Part shown: piece after piece, positions 14,375-27,100 of the stretch
Layout: each line of letters starts with the position of its first letter
Numbering within the stretch: the stretch's first letter is position 1
Source of the DNA: Epinephelus fuscoguttatus
Lineage: Eukaryota; Chordata; Actinopteri; Perciformes; Serranidae
Direction: 5' to 3'
Length of the DNA: 64,000 nucleotides
Assembly: GCF_011397635.1 (NCBI RefSeq)
Contig: NC_064770.1
Coordinates: 24,721,603-24,785,602 of the forward strand
Made by a program: the position numbers and the translations under genes
The notes under the pieces: generated by a model
What the model saw: the letters and a program-made list of their open reading frames with translations, nothing else
What the model was told of the DNA's origin: nothing
The model's database searches: none

Positions 14375-14980
14375 ACAGTGCAACAGACGTATGAGTCAGA
14401 CTCAGCCAGACAGTCCAGGACAGATAATATGGGCCAGCCAGACCACCTCAGCCTCAGATCAATGTTTCTGGCTGTCTGTCTTCCCCCATTAGGCATCTGG
14501 ACCTTTTCAGGCTGCATAAATCTTTAGCATGTGACCACAGCCCTGAAGATTTTCCCCAAAACACTTAAGAATATGACCACTTTCTGATACCTGTTCACTT
14601 TTCACTCTCCCAGCGTAGTTAGCAGCTTCCTCACTAACCACAATGCGATCACTATTTGAGTCTCCAGCTGCGATAATGAAATCGATTACCGGTCAATAGT
14701 GGTCATTAGTGCAGTCTCGGCCCGCCACACGTCGTTTGCTGCCTCTGTGTTAACCGAGCGAGTGCTGAGGAGGACGCAGGTGACAGCTCAGGTCATGAAT
14801 ATTGATGTGGTGCAGTGGTGACACACCCAGACTTACTTATTGGTCATCTCTCAGGACCGGAGCGCTCAGGGTTATAAATTATAGTGCAGGGGATGTTGAC
14901 TGGGGCAGTGTGTGGATGGATGAGGTGGAGGATGGTTAGCAGGAGTTATGATGTGGAGTCGTGGGAGTATTAGATCATGG

Positions 14981-15014
<34 letters not shown>

Positions 15015-18000
15015 GAACTGCACGATATAAGGAAAATATGTGATAATATTGTTGAATATCACTAACTACAGACACACCTGTATTTACATCTGTGCACAAT
15101 AATTTCTATACCTTGTGTTATAACTTTTATCACGATATAAGACAATTAAAATAAGAAAAAGTAGGACAGGTAGTGGTTTTTTTTCTGTATTCTTTAGGTG
15201 GCAGGTTGTCTTTGCTGGTGCGTTGTTGTAATGTGCTCTGTACAGTGAACAATCCATTGTCCCAATTGCAGCATTCTCCTTTTAAATGCCATCATCCCTC
15301 ACATTGGTTGCCAATCAGAGCTTTTGACGTGTCACATACTTATAATTCCCATGCGCGAATGCCGACAAATAGGTTCCCCCTGTGAAAGTTTATATATACT
15401 TTATAATATCAGTAATTTCAGATTAAGGCTAAGTGACAAAAGATGAATAGTTTTAATAATTTTCACACTAGTCCATAAACTCCAAGCAAGAAAACATGTT
15501 CTTACTCAGACACATGTGGGCTCGTGCTATGTGTCCCGATGACAAACGCTGCATAATTACCTCCACAGACACCTGCTACGTCTTATCATTTGCCATCATT
15601 ATGCTGAACACAAGCCTGCACAATCCCAACGTCAGAGACAAACCCCCTGTGGAGCGCTTCATCTCCATGAACAGAGGGATCAATGAGGGGGGAGACCTCC
15701 CAGAGGAGCTACTCAGGGTAAGAGCTTTGACTTTATTAGTTCGTTAGGTATGACAAATGTATCCTGTGCAGTGTGCACGGAAAGAGAAATCTATATGAAT
15801 TCCCCCGCCATGCGAAGCAGTGTCACGCTTCGCTAATTGAGATGTTGCTGCTCAGCAGAATTAGATTGTCTCCCCAGATACTGATGCTAATAATCTTTCG
15901 TGATCTCTCAAGGAAACACACAAAAAAGCAAGCTGATCTACCCACACACTGTAGGCTGATGTCTTTACTAATGTGCTCTTGGCTTCTTTTAAGTAGAAAA
16001 AGACACTTTGTTTGTCATCTTGCACAGTCGTTGAGGTATGAATCATTGTCTCTCACTCTCTGACACCGAAGTAGAATCTGTCAATGTCTTGTTTAATGTT
16101 AGTCTGAAGGCTGGGTTGAATGTTTGGAGCCTGAAAGTGATAATGCGAGTTTTTCTGTCCCATAACCTTTCCTCTCTTTTTTAATTCTCTCTCCGTCCAG
16201 AATCTTTACGACAGCATCAAGAGTGAACCCTTTAAGATCCCAGAGGATGATGGGAACGACCTAACGCACACGTTCTTCAACCCAGACAGAGAGGGCTGGC
16301 TACTTAAATTAGGTTAGTGTGTGTGTGTGTCTCCGCACATTCCCCTTGCTGAGGGAATGCAAGACACCCTGGATGGCTTTATTTGGTTACTCTCCCAGTT
16401 ATCCTCACTACAACTGCGGCTTTATTCTCACTGGCGATGGAGAACAAGAGGACAGAGAGAGGTTAATATCACTCGTGCTCTCTCAGTTGATGCTGAAGTG
16501 TCGTATTTTAGATGCAATGAAATGGAACAGATCATCACATCATTTATTTATTTATGCTTTCTTTGATAGGGTCAGATACAGTATACATAGCGAACTCGAT
16601 CCCTAGTTTGCAACACCCATCCATAGAAGGGCTTTATGAGACAGGACAGTGAGCAAGACACAATAAAACACACATTACAAACATTTAAAAACTAGACATG
16701 AGTGTGAGTTTGCTGCTAAATTAACCAGGATTTTTTAGCGCTCTTAAAAGTGGTGGAGTTTGCAGCAAATTTCAAGGGATCAGGTGGTGAGTTCCAGGAC
16801 TTTGTTCCTCTCACAGAAAAAGCTGTGTGAGCAAAAAATGTTTTGCAGGATGGAGCCTCACAGTTGCCACTTCAAGCTGCTCTGGTGGATCTGCTAAAGC
16901 CCGTAATCTCTCGATGTATTTGCAGAATGGCTGCGGAGCAAGTCCATTTAAACATTTTGTGTAACAAATAAGGGTGATATTCGTTAACTTGGAGGAAAAA
17001 ACTAATGTCTGCACACTTGTTACATCAAGACAATGTTTGGATTCTGCCATGCATACACAGTTTTATGCATCTAGACTTTAAGATGAAAGTTTAATAGCAT
17101 CTTGTAGCGTTTGTGCCAACACATCAGTTTTTCTCAGGTACATTTCTGAACCTTGTTGAGGTGGAATAGATAATTGTACGCACATCGCAGACGTGCAAGG
17201 TGCTAAAAATAGCGTACATGAAGGAAAAAAGTGATGAGTGAACACTTCATGCCACAATATCAGGACAGCATTTCAATCCTACTTGTAGTTTTTGACCTGA
17301 GGAAGATCCAAGTAGGATCGGAAATGATCGCATGATGACATGCAATTTGACTCACTTTCCCCAAATTCTCCAACAATGCCAGACCAGCAGTCATCAGGCA
17401 TGGAAACTATGTTTGGCTGTGCTTCTTTATAGCACCCATATTATAATTTACTCATATAAATCATCACTGGCAGAAATATGTATCATCAGCAAATATCAGA
17501 GAGGTTCACAATAAAGGTAAAATAAAAAGAGATGATATAAACACACAGAAATAAACCAATGCTGCCAGTGTGAATAAAATTAATACCATTGATCAGAATA
17601 AAATTAATACCATTGATCAGAAGTAAGTTTATGAATGATGTCATCATAGACTGCAGATAAGATTGTCTTTTACATTCTTGTGAGCGTAATTACTATATAT
17701 ACTAGTCCATACCCATTGGTAACTTTGTCACCTTCTACCTATGCCAATCCTCAATGCCTATGTGCAGTTTCACATAGATTGACCACATCAGTGAGTAGAA
17801 AAACGTGGGACAGACAGAATGACTGACTGATAGAATGACACACTGACAGTTTCCGTGATTATGTACAGCATACCATACCATGACTTAGTCATACCAAAAA
17901 TATTAGGAAAAAAAAACATTCGGACACAGGGGAGCCACAGTGATCGGTTGCATTTTAGCAATTTTTAAGTATTTTTCTGTTGTTATAGCGCCACCCAGTT

Positions 18001-18696
18001 GCCAATTAGAGTTAAATTTCTCCAGTCACCTTGAGGCGTCCTGTTCTACACATCTAACAAGTTTAGTAAAAGTCAATATGGCGGTTAGGCCTAGATAAGA
18101 AATTAGCTCTCTAGCGCCCCCATTTTGTTTGATGGGGTCAATAATGGAGGGGTCCCCTCAGATTACGTGTGGTCATATGCCTACAAAGTTGTGTGGTGAT
18201 GGGTGAAACCCTTGAGATGTTATACACCTTTATGTGATGAGCCACGCCCTCCACAATATTCATTGCCTTATAGAAGCTCAGTTTTAGTAAGTTTTCCAAC
18301 TTTTGCCAAGAGGGAACTTTAGATATTGGTCCCTAGATTATGTTCACTGAGTTTCATGCAGATCGGTCAAACTTCCTAGGAAGAGATCGATTTTAAGTGT
18401 TTTTCGAAAAATCCAAAATGGTGGAAAATCTATATAACCGGAAGTTATGGGCTCTTGAGGCAAATTTGTTCCTCATGAGGAGAGGCATCTCTGTGCAAAA
18501 TTTCATGTCTCTACAACATACGGGGCATGAGATATACCCATTCAAAGTTTGCGATTTCAATCGGTTGCTATAGCGCCCCCCTTTGGCCAATTGATGTAAT
18601 ATTGCTTCATTCGCATCCTCCCATGACCCTCTACCACTGTGCCAAATTTCACATGGATTGACCAAGTCAGTGAGGAGAAAAACGTGGAACAGACAC

Positions 18697-18727
<31 letters not shown>

Positions 18728-21107
18728 CATGGACAGAGTTTTCGTCATTATATGGTAAGATTATACATTGGTTTTCTTTAATACTATAAGTTTACATTGC
18801 CTAATTGAGCTGTAAAGAACACTGTGATTAAATTATATCCTTTTAGGTGAAATAAATTTGCTATACTATTTTAGGCAGTTGCAGAATTAAGTTTCAGTAT
18901 TACTACTCCATCAGTTTTATTATCCAGGGCCTGCAGATTCTTAAAATGTCTTACATTCAATTCTTTATAAATATCAGGGCCTTAAAAGTCATTAAATTGT
19001 CTTAAATTTGAAATTGTGAGGTCTTAATCGCCACAATCATTTCATCTATTTTAATTTATCCATCTTTTAATTTCTTTCCCTCAAATGAGTCGAGCTTGTC
19101 TGCATCAAAGTCCACATTTTCGGAATCTTTAAATTTACAGCTGAAGCTAATGCTATGTTTTTACTTTATACATGCAAATGTATAATAACTGAAGTCATTC
19201 TAGTAACAAAACTCCTACATAAAGCCTGCCCATACCCACTTATATAGGTCCTATATAGGTTTTAAATTCAGTTAAAAATCATCTTGGAAAGGTCTTAAAA
19301 GCAGTAAACTTTCTGAAACCTGTACACACCTTCTTTTTATCTACAGCACTTCAACTGTTATTCTTATTTATGTGTAACCTTTAAGTTGCTAATTCGTGTC
19401 CCTTGCCTTCTTACATGCCGTTGAAAACAGGGTTACATACTGTATGTCATAACCAGCTCGGAGGGCCACTGACAAGAAGGGAAAGATAAGATAAGATAAG
19501 ATCATCCTTTATTCGTGCCACAGTGGGGAAATCTGTAACATCACAGCAGCAGAGGGACAGCGCAAACAGGAAGCATCAGTAGAAAAAAAACCACAAAGCA
19601 ATATATAGGTATACCTATCAGTAAAAAGAAAAACACAGCTCAGTGTTATAAATAAACTGTACAAAACAAAGAGCAATACTGTAAGCAAACAGTATAAAAA
19701 CACAAAACAATATAAAAGAAGGAGAATATGATAAAGAGACAGGCTGTTTACATTATTGCATGTATCATGTGTAGGTGTTTCACCGAAAGACACTAAGAAT
19801 GTAGTTAAATTAACTGATTGATTTACAAGAACTCTAATTAAATAGCGCAAGATATGGGATGTGGATGGCAGTTAGGGCAGTAGTGTCAGTGAGAGGATGT
19901 GTTAGAAGTATGGTGAGATTGTGGGGAGAAAAATAACAAAAGAGTCCAAAAAAATGTATAGAGAGCGTCTCTCCAAAAGGAGGTGGCAGCTTATATAGTG
20001 ACTGGGGGTGCAGGTGCTCCTAGTCAAGCCCAGTTTTACTCGAAGTTGTCGAAATCCAGCACTTGGGCAGTGACGTGTGGCATCAGAAAGCAATGAAAAC
20101 TGGCGTCCTTTAACGTCCGCATGATACACAGCCAGTTGCCGTTATGGTTTAACAACTCCCAGCGGTGTGAGGGGGAAATGCAGCAGGATAAGGACGAAAG
20201 TTAAAGTCCAACAAACACTGACTTTCACCCGAGAGACTGGTGTTTGTGTCCCCTAAGATTCGAAAGCCAAACCATGTTTTTCCTAATACCCTAACCACGT
20301 GTTTTTGTTGTTGAAGGAAAAAAGTCAATTTGCGGTGTTGTACTAACGTAGTGCGTTTATTTTGAAAGAGACTGTATGTAAACATTAAATTTCCTGTGAA
20401 AACGGAAGTGTATTTTGAAAGAAGACAATGCATGTAACAGGCAGAACTTGACACGGTGTCCCAGAACATCATATGTGGACGAGGAAGGTTCATGACCAAA
20501 CGTCAATATGTGACGAGGTCAGAGTGAGAGTGTGTTGCCCAGTCAGCAGACGAGGCACAACCTCTGTGGTGGAGGGCCGTCACACACACTTTTTATTTCC
20601 ACTTGGCTCGGAAAGCCATGTATTTGTAAGGTCTGGAGTGTTTAACTTGTGCACATTCTCACTGCACGATCACGCCTTATAAAAAAAACAAAAACATTTT
20701 ACAGTATGAAAATTGCTTGTTTTATTGTGCATCTGTAATGTTTACACAATCATCTTAATGCAGTTTGGGAAAGAACACACACTGTAATTATTTGCTCTGT
20801 GTGAGCTTGTGTGTGTGTGCCAGAGATTGGATGTGGTTGTATGCTTTCCCAGTGAGGTAATATAGTTTTTGGTGTTATTTCCACTTTTTTTTTTTACCAT
20901 TTGTTCCTGTTTGTTTACACGTTTTTGATTTGCTCCCTCGCTCTGCAGTTCACACTACATTAAAGACAGTTTATGTGCTTTCTTCAGCTCTTTAATTGTT
21001 GTTAGAGGTTGATTTATTATTGAACATGAAACAGTTTAATAGCCTGGATACTGTTTGTCAAAGGTTAAAGGGCAAACACACTGTAGGTGATCAGTTTTAT
21101 TACAGTG

Positions 21108-21158
<51 letters not shown>

Positions 21159-24100
21159 GGCTCTGACCACGCACATTCCTCTCACGCTCTGTAACGTCTC
21201 TTTAGTCTCATCAAACTAGTGAGTATGAATGCAAATAGCCCCACTGTGGCTCACAGACCTAACATGATTACATTCTAGTACGGTTCCTCCCTGGAGCCAT
21301 TTCCCGCACCAGTTCTTTCTATAATATTTCTAATTTAACTCTCTAAAAATAAACCCTGGAGGATGTGAAGGAATAAATGCCTTTTTTAGCAAATCTCTCT
21401 CTGCGCCGAGCGGAAATTTGGCCACGCTAATTCAATAGCCAGAGTCTATTGAAATGTAAGGGAACCCGGAGCTTTTGTAATTACGTGTGGCCCATATAGG
21501 CTCGCATGTGAGGCGCCATGAAAACAGGAAGGAAATGCTGCAGTGAAAAGTGTTGTGACCGTAAGGGATGGTTAGTATAGAGAGAAACTAATCAGGAATG
21601 TTAGGTCAAGGCGCCCACACAGGAAATGATCAGACAGTGCTTGTGCTCATGTGCACGTCTTCATGTTGTGGATCATGTGTGTGTGTGAGCCCAGGTTTGC
21701 GTTTGAATGTCTTCCTCACAGCCTGCATGTGCACATCGTTCATGCGTCTCCCACCAGGAGAGCTTCCTCAGTGTCAGCAAGTGGTGTTTTCCTCCAACAC
21801 TGCAGTCACTGCCAGAGGCTAAATTCTGCTTCAAACCAACGTGTTGGATGCTCGTGCTTGGTCTCCCTCTCTCGCTCTCTGCTTTTTTTGGATGTTGTTT
21901 GCACAAGTTAACACGTGAGGTGGTGAACTTGCTCTGGGGTCTGGTTTGTGTGTGTTTCTGCGCTTACATGTCTACATGTGTGTTCCTTCAGGGGTGCTTT
22001 AGGTGCCACGTTAGGTTCCATATCAAGTGCTGTTTGCTCCCCTCTCCTGGGAGCCGACAGGGTTTTATCTTGTCACCTTTTAAAAATGAATAAGCAAAGT
22101 CAGCAATAATTTATCAGTTGCGTGAGTCATCATTTAACTAAGATGAAAGTTGGGAGAGATAGTGGTGTCTGATTGTAATCGCATACAATTCAGTTTTCCT
22201 CAAACTGGCTTGCCTGCATGTTTCTGAAAGTCAAAGGGAACTTTGTCTTTATTGCAGGTTCACTTTTGAGCATCCAGCCACAGCAGCATAAACCTGAAAC
22301 AGTGTTTAAAACATGGAGAGAACACATTAAAAAGCCCTGTAGCACCCAATAATGTAATAATTTCTTCAAAATTGAATTAAATTTACACTTAACCTGATCA
22401 AAAATGTAATAACTTAACCAATAATGTAGTAATATGTCCTGACTATACACTATAAAAGTAACCCTCATAGCTACTGTGGTGTCAGCAGTTGGTTTTTGAA
22501 CTCCTGTTTTGAAGCCTCGAGTTCAGCATTTCAGCCGTTGCCATCTTGCTTTTTTGGAGCCAGAAGTGACCATATTTGGAGGAGAGGGTGGAGCTATGGG
22601 GGAGCGAGGGGTGGATCTGACTATCGGCAGACAGCCTGTCACTCGAGTGAGTTGTACAGTTGTCATTAATATTGAAATAAGGTATAGACACCAAAACCTT
22701 TTGTACCAGGCTGTAAACGTGTTTATTTCTACTGCAAACTTGAGCATTTTAACATGGGGGTCTATGGACACGGACTTGTCAACCTCAAGTGGCCATGCAA
22801 TGAACTGCAGTGTTTGGTAGGCCTACCTCTCATTGGCTTAATTTTTCAGCCCTGGAGTCTTGGACCTGACGGATGCTGTAATAACATTTTTTACCAATAA
22901 TGTAATTCCTTTGGTGGGTCAGGGGTTTTTTTTAACTATTGATATAAAAAAAACAATTATTCATCATGTAATATATTTTTTTAAAAAGTATGTTTTCTTT
23001 CTCAGAAATGTAAAGTGTTCAGGTATACTAAATTTACAACACTGTTAATGTTATATACGCCTAAGCAGCAACCCCCAAGGATGACAAATTACAGTAGAAA
23101 TGACTTCCGGGGCTGACAACACAAAAGTGCCAAAAACTGCAGTTCCTCTAATGGCCACTTGAGGCTGGCTCCAAAAGCGAGTTGATCCCGTAGACCCCCC
23201 ATGTTAAAATGTCTGACTTTAAAGCCTGGTACAAAAACAGTCAGGGTCTCTGAAGCTAATTGTAACATTCATGACAGATGCACATAGGATGATGGTGATG
23301 ATGGTTTTATGTAACTCACCTGTTTGTTTTAATTAAGGTTTAAAGCTATGCAGTCTGTGAGTCAGATCCACCCCTCGCTCCTGCACAGCTCCACCCTCTT
23401 CACCAAATATGGTCACTTCTGGCTCCAAAAATCCAAGATGGTGATAGCTGAAATGCTAATCTCGAGGTTTCAAAATGGGAGTCCACAAACCAATGGGTTA
23501 CATCACACTAGCTTTGTCCATTATTTTCAACAGTCTACGTTTTTGCCCACTGAAAACACTAATATTTGACACTGATTTCACATTTGGAAATGTAATGTGG
23601 AAGTATAATGTAGAATTTCAAATTTATAACGAATGGTAAGTGGTATGTTGTTACAAGGCAAAGATGCATCAAGCTGAAACACCTATCAGTGGTAAAGTAA
23701 CCCACTAATAAATGAATGCAGGCAAGTAATGCAAGGGAGCGATGAAGGCAAAACAATGGTGTCAGTTTCCACAAAATGTTCTTTGTCATCTAAGTCAGCA
23801 ATGATTCTTGCTGAATAAAGTGTTTCCTTACCTTGCCTGACCTTATGAAATTTCTGCATTAGTAGAGGGGAGTTTAAAAACCCAAATATAAACCTCATAA
23901 ATACATTCAAACAGTACAACCAAACTCCTTAAATAACTCTGGGAGGGTAAGAACAAGCAGGAAGTGGGTAGAGAGGAGTTCAGTTATTCTAATTTATTGA
24001 TTTACTACTTATGAGAGATCTAGTAATGGTGACCCATCATTACAACAACACAGCTTTAATATGCGATTTAGGATTAGATATTTAATGTCTCTTTAGTTTA

Positions 24101-27100
24101 TGGTACAATTGTTTTGCAGTGTTATTACAATATCAGGACATATTATTACATTTTTGATCAAGTTAAGTGCAAATTTTATTTCATTTTAGGAAAATGTACC
24201 ATCACTGGGTGCTACAAAAAATTAAAAACAAAAGAAGTAACATACAGTGTGTTGTCAATTTTAAACCTTCCTCTACATGTCGGGTCGGCCATGTCGTAGA
24301 AAACGACATAAACTTTTGAAAACTAATTTTCTTTTCAATGACGTACTGCTTATTAAGTGTTAACATGTGCCTAATTGCCACATGACACGATCATGTGGTT
24401 GATAATAAGCAGCCTGTCTTACACAGGAAATTGAATTACAGCTGTGAACACAAAAATGTATTGTTCGGTCCTTCGTCATGACTCATAACAGATCTGTAGG
24501 TCTGAGTTCGCAGCAGATATCCATACAGTACTACTTTATGTAAATGGACTGCATTTATATAATGCTTTTCTCGTCTTAGCAACCATTCAGCCAACACAAG
24601 TACCATTCAGCCTATTCATACACACATCCATACACTGGTGGCCAAGGCTACTGTACAACATGCCACCTGCTCATCAGATAAGCATTCACATGCACTTATC
24701 CAGCGATAGCACAGCCATCCGATTGGTAGACCACAGCTTCACCTCCTGAGGTGCTCTATAAAGTCTATTTAATTTTACACAGTTGTTCACAAGAATGGAT
24801 GTGGGTCAGCTTCGTTAATGAGTGTCACATCCCGGCTCTCTTTCCTGATGGGAGACGGCCAGTCTGTCACTGTTGCCTTTGTGTGACTTCCTGTCTCCTC
24901 TTCCTCTTCCTGTCAGGGGGCCGAGTGAAAACCTGGAAGAGACGGTGGTTCATCCTGACCGACAACTGCCTCTACTACTTTGAATACACAACAGTGAGTT
25001 TCACACTAAGATGATGTTTTGATCTGTAAAGTGCCACTTGGCGATTTGTGCCGGTTTCTGTGTTTGTTTGTTTGTCTACGGATGAAGACATGAAGAAAAT
25101 ACGCTTCATGAGTATTGTCTGGTTTCCAAATCCAGGACCTTTAAGAATTTGGGGGTACCATGACAAATCCCGGGATTATAATGCATCGGGGGAAATCTAC
25201 ACTCTAAAAAATAAGGGTTCTCAAAAGCCGAGGATCTGGGCAGAATAATTTGCTTCTAAGGAACCATTCTTTGAAGACAGGGTTCTTTGTACAACACAGG
25301 TGTCCATTAAGAGCCCTTTTCATCCAAAGAACCCTTTTTCTTCAAGGATTGATGAAAGCATTGAAAGCCCTCAAATATTTAGATCTAATCCCATGTTTAA
25401 AATGCTACTTTTAAATGTAGATGTCCCTGGAATCCTCTTAATCATTCCATGTTACTTGTGTTCTGCCATAGCTGATATATTTACCATCATTTCATGCCAT
25501 TAACGAGTACTTGATACTTGGCATTTTGTATTCGGCTCTAATTTGTAACCGTGATTTGGTTCCCAACCCTGCATCACTGAAACAGTAAAGGCTGCAGTAG
25601 TAGTGACATCACAAAATCTTCACCCCCTTAAGAACTGGCACTGCACCACATCAGCCCTGGCCCTTTAGGAGCCTCAAGAGTCCCAAGGCAGCTGGACGTG
25701 GTTCACTTGGCCCCAGGCTGAACTGTTAAACTTAAATCATGATTAGGGGGAGAGAGATCAATGGGTAATGTTATCAGTTACTAACTTTAGAGCCCACCTA
25801 GTTGGGTACTAGATGAAACCCTTGGAATATAAAAGGGTTTTTTGGTAGAACCTCCTGGATGGGTTCATGTTAGCACCCTTAAGGCTCATTTGTACTTCCT
25901 GTTTCAAACACTGTAAACATCACTGTCTTTACACTTCAATGCGTCCTGTATGATTGCATAGATGCAGCCAGTAGATGGCAGGACAGAGTCAAAACAACAA
26001 ATGAGGAGATGGTGGAGAAGGTCGTACTGTTTTACCTCTAAGCAAAGGCAGTGTTGTAGACAGCGGTGGTCTGTGCGGCGATTATATACCTCCCAACATG
26101 TGGATGGAGAATTCTTTTCACTATTCCCCCTATATATTACTATTACTGATTTGTTCCATTCCGCCATTATGTAAAGTTCCTCGTCGCCTCCTGCGGTCAT
26201 ATCTTGCTACAACTATGCTACACTGCGTCCACGATCTCCAGTGGTACTACTCTGTTTTATCCGTATCTGTAGGCTTTCAGAAAACATACACAAATACGGA
26301 TGAAATGACCACGTTTCAATGGACAGAAGGCTTCGTCTGTCTTCGTCTCCGTATTTAACATTGAGCTTAAATAAGCCCTTAGAACAGTGGTTCCCAACTG
26401 GTCCAGCCATGGGGTCCAGATTTCTGCTTAGTCATTAGTTCAAGGTCCACACAGTTTAACATAGTCATTGGAGTCATTGCTGCGTTTGGCCAAGTTGTTG
26501 AGCTAGTTTGCTGTCTCTGTCAGGTAGCTGTGCGTTAGTTACTGATTCTACAGCAAGAAACTCCACTTCAAAATAAAAGCTCTGATTGGGAAATTTGCTT
26601 GTCTTCAAAGTGTGTTTAATAACAAACTTGAAACATTTGCGCCTCACTTGCGGTCCCTTCAGAATGGACCCACAACCGATAAGTTTGGAACAACTGCCTT
26701 AGAAGGCAGTGATGGTTTTATGTAGGACCCTTTATGTTGGGTTCAAGGTAGAACCCTCTGAAAAAGTTCCAGGTGAAACCTTTAAAAAAATCAGGAAACA
26801 GAGAAGGCCAAAACACACCAGCAGCGTACGACGCGCGTCAAAACAGCCGCCCCCATTATTTTCTACTTACAAACCCACACCGGCGGCAGCTCGACGCGCA
26901 TCGATGTGCCGCACCGCGGCACTTTACGCTATTGTCCTATTTTTCCAGCGTCACCGCCCTTGAAAAAGCCCCGCAGCGCGACGCTTTTTGTGTGTGTTGG
27001 GGGCGGCACTTGACTCGCATCAATGATGCCGCCGTCATATGACGCCGCCGGTGTGTTTTGGCCTAGAGGGTTCTCTTGACAAGCTGAAGAACCCTATATG

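Noticed and set aside
16811..17050. 79-codon open frame on the - strand
   Set aside because: It falls in a probable dispersed repeat and matches no family I know; the frame is not supported by splice sites.
22523..22820. Overlapping open frames on both strands (82-103 codons)
   Set aside because: They fall inside an interspersed repeat that recurs at 23120-23490 and 57597-57985 with disrupted frames.
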